Source of the DNA: Lytechinus variegatus
Lineage: Eukaryota; Echinodermata; Echinoidea; Temnopleuroida; Toxopneustidae
NCBI RefSeq assembly: GCF_018143015.1
Contig: NC_054741.1
Coordinates: 17,913,736-17,977,735, forward strand
DNA length: 64,000 nt
Direction of reading: 5' to 3'
Positions within the stretch are counted from its first letter, which is position 1. Each line of letters opens with the position of its first letter. A program made the position numbers and the translations under genes. This document shows positions 55,651 to 64,000 of the stretch, piece by piece. The notes under the pieces were generated by a model. It saw only the letters and a list, made by a program, of their open reading frames with translations. It made no database searches and was not told the origin of the DNA.

Positions 55651-56392
55651 TTTTGAAAGAGCATGCTCCAGTGAAACGAAACCGAAGATAAATGAATGAA
55701 GCAAAATAATCCCAACTAAACTAAAGTGGATAATACCTTGTGGTACAGAGCAAAACATAAGGAAAACGAACTCTAGCATTTTGAAAGATCACTGAAGAGT
55801 CAATTTGAATTGAACACTTTTCCTTTCATCTATCTCTTATCGGGTTTTTTCTTTCCTCTAAACACACGATTCCAACGGTGCTGTTGATCTCCGATCTTAC
55901 CGGAGGAAGAACACATTCTAAATGAAAATGTTAATAACCTTACCTTAACAAAAGCAAAGGTGCCCAGGCAGCCGCTTCAAACTGTATCAACAACTTAACA
56001 AAACACTACTACTCGAAAACACCAAGAGGAATATATTAGCCAGCTCAAGACATAAGCTCGCTCATCGAACATAAAAGTATCATTGCCACGAATGATGACT
56101 TTGACTGCTTCACCTTTGTCGATTACCCCCCACCCACCCACCCACCCACCCATTCCTTTCATGAAGTGTAGGTATATCCACCACCGAAAATTTGCTCGCA
56201 TGATTTCAAAATTGCCACCTCAATGAAATACTGGATCCATCCCTGATGGTTATAACCCCAAATTTAGGCTAGTCAGTGGAATCACTGGACCTAAGCTCCA
56301 TTTCTTTTCTTTTCATTTATGAATTTAGTTAATTATTTAATTATTATTGATTCTTTTGAGGGGAGAGGGTGAGTTATATCAGAGTACATCAA
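55651..56392. other. Spacer between palindromic composite and gene D
   Basis: Short ORFs only. A (CCCA)n tract lies at about 56127-56151. A likely 3' flank of gene D; no element recognised. Confidence 0.5.
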
Positions 56393-58469
56393 TCATTCAA
56401 TCAGGAGGTAATGGCGAAATCCTTGGGCTTCGACATTCGTCCAATCTCTGCTGTTCGCTATGACGCATCTTCTGTCTACACTTTGGTAGGCAAACGATAC
56501 ACACTCTGGATGAAATAAACAGAGAGACGCACACCGAATAGGAGTCCCTGCTGTGACGTCATCGATGACAGATTCGAGAATAGGTATGCTGTTTCCGAGT
56601 TTCATTTTGAATCGTTGTTGATTCCGAGTTACCGACATATCTACAAAGAAAAACCCCAAAAACATTTCAATTACATTATCAGCGTATGATTTTTTTTCTG
56701 CGAAAGCTGAGGTGATAAAAACATTTTGAAATCGTTATTTCCACTGCTTCAGAATAACACAATTTATTAACAATTAAATCATGAACGGTATATTTCAATT
56801 AACTCGTTTTTTTAATTTTAATATTCGTTGAAAAGGGATAAGGAGCGATAGATTTGTGTTTTTTTTCTGCTTTTCGCGAGAAAGCGAAACAAGCGAAAAA
56901 AATGCTTGTTTTATTTATTCAGAAAATGATATCATAGTTCTTTCTCACTGAATCCTTTCAATTTCTTCCTTTTTCTCGATTTTCTTTTTGCTCGTATGGA
57001 GTTTAGGAGGGGGGGGGGGGTCAGTGCCTCCATTCCCTCAGTCTACACACCAATGTTCACATGGTGTAAATATCATTCTATTACCAATGTAAACTAATTT
57101 TCGCTGCTTTATTTCTCACCTGCATAGCAGAGTGAGACTACAGGCGCCGATTTTCCGACGGCGACGGCGGCGGCGTCAACACCAAACCTTAACCGAATGT
57201 AAAGTTTTTGAAATGTCATCATAACTTAAAAATAATGAACCTAGTTCATGAAATTTAGACAAAATGTTAATCAAGTATTACTGAACATTCTGCTTGAGTT
57301 TCAGGTCACATGACTAAGGTCAAAGGTCATTTAGGCTCAATGAACTTTGGCCAAATTGGGGGTATTAGTTGAAATACCATCATAATATTGAAAGTTTTTT
57401 GTCCAGTTCATACAACTTGGACATAAGAGTAATCAAGTATCACTGAACATCCTGTGCGAATTTCAGGTCACATGACCAAGGTTAAAGATCGATGAACTTT
57501 GGTCATAATGCGAGTATCTGTTGAAATGCCATCATAACTTTGAAAATTTATGAATATGTTTAATGAAACTTGGACATAAGAGTAATCAAGTATCTTTGAA
57601 CATCCCGTCCGAGTTTCAGGTCACATGAACAAGGTCAAAGGTCATTTAAGGTCAATGAACTTTGTTCATGTTGGGGGTATTTGTTGAATTACTATCATAA
57701 TTCTGTAAGTATATTGGTCTAGTTCATAAAACTTGGCCATAAGAGTCATCAAGTATCACTGAACATCTCATGCGAATTTCAGGTCACATGACTTAAGTCA
57801 AGGTCATTGAAATTTGACCATTTTAGAGGTACAATGTAATTGTTAGATCGCTGTCATAACTTTCGAAGTTTATAGATACAGTGCATTGAAATGTGGATAT
57901 AGGGGTAATCAAGTATCATTGACATGTTTTGGGTCACATGATCAAGGTCAAATGTCAATGAACGAAGTATTGCATCATTATATATGAATGGTGTATTTTG
58001 TGAATAATTATTTTATAGTGGTTTTCAAAGTCAGCACTGTTGCTATATTGAATCGCGTGATGTAGGTGAGACTGCCAGAGGCGTTCCACTTGTTTATGGT
58101 TAGAAGACGAAGTATAGTTTAGACAAAGATGGGATGAGACCAAACGGAAAGTAAACAAAGTGGGTGCAGACCAAGAGGCAATTCACCATTAACAAATTTG
58201 GACAACTTTTTTTTCAAATGATAATCTGTTACCTCTTCTCTCGCAGATATAACCTTGAGCTGTACCGCATCCAAAAGCATCCCATCTTGTGCCCTTCTTG
58301 AATCTCCTTATAAGGAGACATCCAGTACCATAGTTGAGATTACCAAGTTTAGAATATACTAGTGGTTCTCCACTCATCCAACCGAAATCAGATTTCTCGC
58401 TGCCGGGAAGACGTCGGGTCAAACCGATCCAGTAGCTTTCGGTTTTGTTATACGCGTACGCTGTATGGT
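56393..58469 (-). CDS. Lectin-like gene D (partial): last two exons, CTLD2 second half and PAN domain
   Basis: Exon 58233-58469 encodes the C-terminal half of a CTLD (ESYWIGLTRRLPG, GWMSGEPLVYSKLGNLNYG, WDAFGCGTAQGYICERR). Exon 56393-56640 encodes a PAN-like domain (IRCASLCLFHPECVSFAY, DRRCVIANS) after a short basic stretch, ending with a stop. Both have GT-AG borders in phase 1, as in A-C, but sequence identity is much lower, so D left the group earlier. The exons for the signal peptide, CTLD1 and the first half of CTLD2 are not found in the following 5.5 kb, where an LTR retrotransposon lies. They may be past the right edge, or lost. The copy of an inverted-ended repeat at 57114 sits in its last intron. 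Confidence 0.75.
57114..58085 (-). repeat. Inverted-ended repeat with DR1-like monomers, copy d (full length)
   Basis: Inverse orientation of copy a. Left TCTCACCTGC with TAGTCTCACTCTGC-type end and GGCGACGGCGG tract; right GTAGGTGAGACTGCC with TCAGCACTGTTGC. Five monomers of about 120-170 bp, several with AAGGTCAAAGGTCAT preceded by GGTCACATGA. Lies in the last intron of gene D. Confidence 0.7.
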
Positions 58470-58587
58470 CTGCAGCGAGAATAAGTTTGTGAGAAAAACG
58501 AGAGAAACACGGAAGCGTACAAACTGTTCGTTTTGTTTTTATAAATATTTTCATTAATATTCAACAGAATATAATGGAATAGACAGG

Positions 58588-58661
58588 GTCGTGTGGTCTA
58601 GTGGTTAGAGCATTGGACTCATGATCGAAAGGTTATGAGTTCGAATCCCCGCTCAGCCATT
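58588..58661 (+). repeat. tRNA-Met-like sequence, degenerate (SINE head or tRNA relic)
   Basis: Shows TGGTCTAGTGGTTAGAGC (box A), CTCATGA in the anticodon-loop position and GAGTTCGAATCCCC (box B). The acceptor and T stems pair poorly, and one anticodon-stem pair is G-G. Probably the head of a tRNA-derived SINE rather than a working gene. Confidence 0.5.
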
Positions 58662-60885
58662 ATCTCCACTTTAACAACAAATGCTCGAGAGTAATTTCTG
58701 TCGTCTATAACGGTCAGCAAACTATGACAGATTGACAGACGTAAAAAAAGTTTCATATATATTTGGTTATAAGAAGCAACAGCTTGCCGATTCCTTCGGG
58801 AGTTACCTCAACATAAACAAAAATAAGTATTTATGTCAAAACTGAAGTGTTGAGATTGAAAATAAAATACATCCGAGTTTCATTAGCGAATATTTGTACG
58901 CTATACAAATGGGTCTACGGATATTGTGGGTAGCGATAAAAAATTCATAAAATTTTCTAAATCTTACCGAGACATAAAAATCATAACTTTGAAAGAAACA
59001 TCATAATTTAGGAAATCCTTACAAATTCAAAAATTAAGATAATGTTTGTATGAAGTTTATGTACAGTTTGCTTCAATGACTGGAACTATCTCATCATACC
59101 ACAGGCGATGGTTCGTGTAGGCTCCACTACACTTCACTACCGCTACCCTCCGCTACACCTACCCGAACCATCGGGAATACTCGCTCTCAAAAACCAGTAA
59201 CAAACTGTGTCACTTTTTTCGTAAGAAAGGCAACACGTCATGTAAAAAGACATTAAGCGTACTCTACACTGACTCACTCCTCGCCCTTTCTTGTAAACGT
59301 CTCAACATCGGTGATTTGAAGTTGGTTCGCAGTTCCCTACATGTATAAATTCACTGTCGAATCCAAAATGGCGAACGCAAATTGCGCGCAGGTCATTCGC
59401 AACCAACCCCCCTGGACGCGAAGTTGTTTTCCCACCTTGCATCTTCGGAATAAGTGCATGCATGCGCGTGGACAAAATTAATTGTGAATCAGCACAATCA
59501 AATTACTGGTTCCCTTACATCATGTACATATGCCTCAGGCTTATATGTTATAGTATCTAGATCCAATTCTTAATCACTTTTCATATTGTCATTAATGAAA
59601 ATACAAAATGCTAGGCTAAACTAGGGCTACAGCATAAACTGATCTCATATATGGACCTGTCTAGTGCCAAATGCCGAATAATGTCATGGTTATTGGAACT
59701 GGTTAAATCCGAACTTTACGTTTACATACGTTAGACGAATGAGCTTAGTAGCCTTGGTTTAATACCCGGGGTTTATCAATAATGTAGTTCTAGTCCGTAG
59801 GCATATATAGAACTAGTCGTAGATCTAAATAAATTTAGTTTAGATCTAGTCTATCGTCTCTAGATATTGATAGACTCTGATCTACACTGTATCAGCATTG
59901 AACGTATTAACGCCAGGCACAAATTAACGTCATGCCAGTGCACAGAACATGCATGCACGTAAAGCTCGTAAACTGCTTATGTAAACCCCCGGCTAGCATT
60001 TACATTCGCAAAGTAACTCTCTTGATTAAAAAATAGATCGATATGTATTTTCTTTACCAGTCAAGTTTTTTAATTTCCCGTACTCAAAATCAACAATCGT
60101 TTGTGATACTAGTTCTGTATACGGACTAGACCTATGAAAACAAGCCAGGCTACAAAGCCCATCCGACAATAAATTAAGACACAGTTGCAACTTTGTAGTT
60201 GTAGATCAATACTTTTATTAGCCGTAATTAACCATGTTAACCGAAGTGTAGGACAGACGAGTTGTCGCATGACAGACGCAAATGGCGCTATAACACTATA
60301 ACATCAAATGGCGTAACCACTTTTTCCTTATGTAAACGAAAAGAATTTTGCAATGATCCAAGGCAAAAAGCTTTGTAAAAGTATTGTCAAAATATAAAAG
60401 TGTAAACTCGCAAACAACTGCAAAGAAAATACGCAAACATTAGCGCAAAGACATACCCACAGATGGGACATCACACAAAACCGAAAATAATAACCAAAAA
60501 AAAACTAAATGCGCAGCATAACTTATCACAAGCACAAAAATGAGCAGCAATTGGTAGTAGGCGAATTAGCTGGAGTGAGAAAAGGTATTCGTTTGGTAAG
60601 GTGAGGATCCTGACAGCAATAAACTATCAAATTAGAATCAAAATCTTTAAATAGAGCTGGCTTGCTGTTTTCGTTTGTTTGGTAGCTGAAAAAAAGCTAG
60701 ACGCATTAAAAAACCCATTAGCATGCATAAGTACACCCAAAAAGTTAAAGCTGCAAAAATGCATAAAAAAAACAAAAGATATACACCAAAAAATAGTGTC
60801 CATCAGCAAAAGTCCATCAGTAAAGGGCAAGCTGGACAAGGCACAGGCAATGGGGAGGGGGAAGGGACATAAAAGCAGGCCAAAG
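58662..60885. other. AT-rich region, no gene; may include the LTR retrotransposon 3' end
   Basis: No ORF with recognisable similarity. An inverted pair CGATGGTTCGTGTAGG and CTACCCGAACCATCG (about 59107-59174) encloses repeats of CACTACCGCTAC type. The 3' untranslated part and LTR of the retrotransposon to the right should lie here, but no LTR ends could be fixed from one copy. Confidence 0.4.
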
Positions 60886-63800
60886 TCAATCACAAACGTA
60901 GTCGCTAAAATACGAAGGGGGGACACGACGGCGTAAGGGATACCGCCGGCCATTATCGGGGGTATTGATGTCAAGAGGCCCTGAGGGATCTGACTGACCA
61001 GAAAGTGAAAGGGGAGGACTAACATCAGGGTGAGAAAGTTCGTGGGGAATATCAGGGGGGTCAGGAGGGGGGCAAGGGACATCCGGCACATCAGTAACGT
61101 CAGAGGCATTAGGCAAGCATTGTGAGTCATCCGCCGAGCTGGGACTGGGGAACTCCTCATCACGGTGGTCGTCGTCATCGTCATCAGAAACCCTCGGTCG
61201 AGTAGGATGGGAGGTAGGAATCCCTGGGGGGACCTTCAAGCAATCCGAGCGCCGGACACGGTATGACGTAGAACGGAGTTGGCTCCCAACAAACTTGCGG
61301 ATGTTGCACCAATCGTTGTCGACACTGCAGATAAGGTAGCGAGAACTGGCCTGGGTCTTAGTTCGGTCCGAGCGCAGGTAGACAAGGTCACCAACATGAA
61401 CAAGAGACTCACCCATCGAAGATAGGCGTTTGGGTGCCTTCGATGCCATACTGGGCCCATGGTTGGAGAGCCGTTTCTCATGTTGATTGGTAATAACGTC
61501 CATGTCATGCAACGGAATCTGTTCACTGGTGAATTGGTCACGCTGGGTCCAAAGCTCACGAGCAGAGAGACCAACGCCACGGATACGGCTGTTAAGACGA
61601 GCAGTGGCCAGAGCAAGTGCAAGTGGAGTAACAGGACCACCACGGGGATCATCACGAAGCAGCTCATCTTCCAGCTCACGGACAGCCTTCTCAGCGACAG
61701 GATTCTTGTTGATGTTCTTGGCACGGCCAACCTCCAAAGTGATGCCCTGACTGCGCAAAGACTCATCGTGTTGTAGAGCAGAAAATCCAGGTGCAGGGTC
61801 GGTGCGGACGATAGATGGAGGGCCATCAAGTGGCCTGAGAGGTGTGCATAGCTGAAGGAGGGCTGCGCGAAGAGTCTCCTTGCGTTCATCTGGGATCAAA
61901 GCGCTTACAGTGTAAGAAGTGACACTCTCCCTGAGGATGAAAATGAGTTGGCGAGAACGCTTGATGACATCCGCAGCAAAAGACACCCCAATGACACATG
62001 GAGGGTCACCTGTAGACTGGGGAGTAGCAACACGAGGAACATTCTGGAGGGAGAGACAGCTATGACATCCGACAGTCACCTGTTGAATTGCTGCATCAAG
62101 ATCCAGGGCATAGATAAACCGTGTGACAACCTGCTTGAGTTGGTGTGATGTGGGGTGACCAAGTTGAAGATGCAGGGCAGTAAGAATCCCCTGGAGTACA
62201 TTGCGAGGAATGACGATACACTCCTGCTGTGGCAAGAATGCATGATCCCGGCGGACGACCAGTAATCCATCACGAGCGATGGTGACAACCTGGAGATATC
62301 GCTTCACATCACGGATACCTGTCAACTTCTTCGACGGGCAAGTACCCTGAGTAAGGTGGGCATGGGCACGGCGGAGGGCTGGACAATCAGACTGAATCCT
62401 ACCCCACGCGTGACGAGATGTGAAAGGGAGGCGTATCTTTCCTGAGAGGATGTCAGCAACAGAGGTAAGATGGACAACAGAGTCTTCCATCCGTGAAATG
62501 AAAGTACAGATCTGGCATCGAACATCATGGCATGGAGGAGCATTCCTACTCGCAAAGTCAGCTGGGACATTGGTGGAGCCCGCCAGGTGACGTAAGGAAA
62601 CCTGGTATCTGCTAATGGTGGCCAAAAAGGTAGAAACCCGAGGACTGGCAGAAAACTCACCATGACACAATTTCTCATAAGCCTGAACACAAGGTTTGCT
62701 GTCAGTAAGAATGCAGACAGGGTGGTGAGACTGGATGATGTATGGGCTGAAATGCTTGGTGGCAGCAGCGATGGATAGTGCTTCTACTTCACAAGGTAAC
62801 CATGTGATTTGACGACCACGGAGCTTCGCGCTGAAAAAACCTGCGACGAAAGGCGTCCTGTCTCTCGTGACGTACATGGTTGCGCCAAGACCATGGTTCT
62901 TCACGGATCCATCAGTGACAACCCATAGCTGATCAGAAGGCCGGGGAAGAGTAACCGTACGAGTAGACTTGATGCCGGACTGGGCTTTGTTGAAGGCATC
63001 ATGAAGCTCATCCGTCCAGCAGATGCGGTCTTGAGATTTCATACCTGCAATCGAATCATCCAGGGGGCCCAGATAGGATGCGCAATTTGGGAGAACGCGA
63101 GCAAGCATCTTATAGGCTAGTGGTTGTTTTTGGACAGACGGTAGTCTTAGATGGAGACAGGTGAAGACCATTGGAGGCTAGTGCATGTAACACCCTGGAC
63201 CAGTTATGCAAAAGGGCCTGCCAGGTGTCAGCACCACAGTACAAGTCGTCTGCAAGCTTGACAACAACACCTTCAAACAATAGATCTCCAAGCACTCGAC
63301 ACATCAACTCCTCCAATGCCGTCTCTGATCCCGGCATACCCATAGCACAACGGGTGTAAACCCTGATGCCGCGGAAAGGGGTAGCAACACCACAATACTT
63401 CATTGAATCACGAGAGAGAGGTATTTGATAAAAGGCACTTGCAAGATCAGATGCAATAATGTACTTCCACTGACCTATCTTTCTCAGAGTGGAATCAACG
63501 TCTGGCAAAACTGAGGGCTGGGGCTTAGAGTAGCGCCCAACATCAGCAAAGGCTGTGACAAGACGAGAGCCGCCATTCGGCTTCTTCACAAGAAACGACG
63601 GGTTGACATATTCAACCGTAACACCAATATCCTCAGGGCGTGCAAAGACGCCAAGTTTCTCCAGGTCATCAAACTTACGCTGCAACTCAATAAGCTTCTC
63701 TTGGGAATACAAGGGAAGGCGACCCTTGCGTTGTGGGGGCTGAACAGGACCCATGTTCACGACGGCCTTGAATGGACCAGATGCACCATTGTAACCCTTA

Positions 63801-64000
63801 AATGAAGGGCTAAACGCACAATCATGTACTGCATGAAGAGACTGAAAATCACCCCTTGCCTTTGGGGGGAGGATATTATCAGGATCCACAATAACAGACT
63901 GAGAAGGCTGTGATAATGACGGCCCTCCCTGCACCACAGAGGGGAGGGCAGTCTGACTAGGAGGAATTTGCGCAACCTGATCGCCATCTGAGGCAACCAC
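60886..64000 (-). mobile_element. LTR retrotransposon pol region (Ty3/Gypsy-like), runs off the right edge
   Basis: In transcript order the visible parts are reverse transcriptase ([19 protein letters not shown] in the active-site box), RNase H (VVTDGSVKNHGLGATMY, ILTDSK), a zinc-binding segment and integrase core (RTDPAPGF, NPVAEKAVRELEDEL), and an acidic Pro/Asp-rich C-terminal tail. Order RT-RH-IN fits Ty3/Gypsy, though BEL/Pao is not excluded. The upstream gag-side part and 5' LTR lie beyond the window. The visible portion is largely open, with about one interruption of frame, so it is a fairly recent fossil or a family using recoding. Confidence 0.8.

Noticed and set aside
60627-61184. 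Minus-strand ORF of 185 codons and plus-strand ORFs at 60679 and 61459
   Set aside because: Shadows in other frames of the retrotransposon region and its GC-rich flank.

Overview
The window looks like nuclear DNA of a marine deuterostome invertebrate, most likely a sea urchin. The grounds are AT-rich intron-containing genes, a vertebrate-like elongator tRNA-Met in tandem, LINEs with a 2A-like N-terminus of the kind known from sea-urchin STR elements, and many short DNA transposons. The species is inferred; no diagnostic single-copy gene is present.

The core is a minus-strand tandem cluster of secreted lectin-like genes. Three complete paralogues, A (3992-12298), B (21361-30415) and C (41273-47559), can each be assembled from six exons with consensus splice sites, matching phases and no internal stop. 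They give proteins of 379, 380 and 376 residues: signal peptide, C-type lectin-like domain 1 (CTLD1), CTLD2 split over two exons, a basic linker and a C-terminal PAN/apple-like domain. A divergent fourth copy, D (56393-58469), shows only its last two exons. A, B and C sit in long segmental duplications (about 3.3-21.1, 21.1-40.8 and 40.8-49.2 kb). Comparing them gives pre-insertion sites for most mobile elements here.

Between C and D lies an array of five elongator tRNA-Met genes, also on the minus strand, in about 1.28-kb units with a hint of dimeric (two-unit) periodicity. Decayed pieces of the same spacer occur upstream of A and B. Next to the array is a 1.5-kb block of interlocked inverted repeats (54136-55650).

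Mobile elements fill the rest. There is a Harbinger element with an apparently intact two-exon transposase, nested in a 5'-truncated LINE. There is a near full-length LINE with a 2A-like motif (35.5-39.9 kb), other LINE fragments, tRNA-derived SINEs whose 3' tail resembles a LINE tail, and four short hAT-type elements with perfect 8-bp target duplications. Two families of inverted-ended repeats carry DR1-like nuclear-receptor motifs. An LTR-retrotransposon pol region (60.9-64.0 kb, minus) runs off the right edge.

Expression, true transcript ends and species cannot be settled from the sequence alone. Gene models rest on ORFs, splice consensus and agreement among the paralogues.
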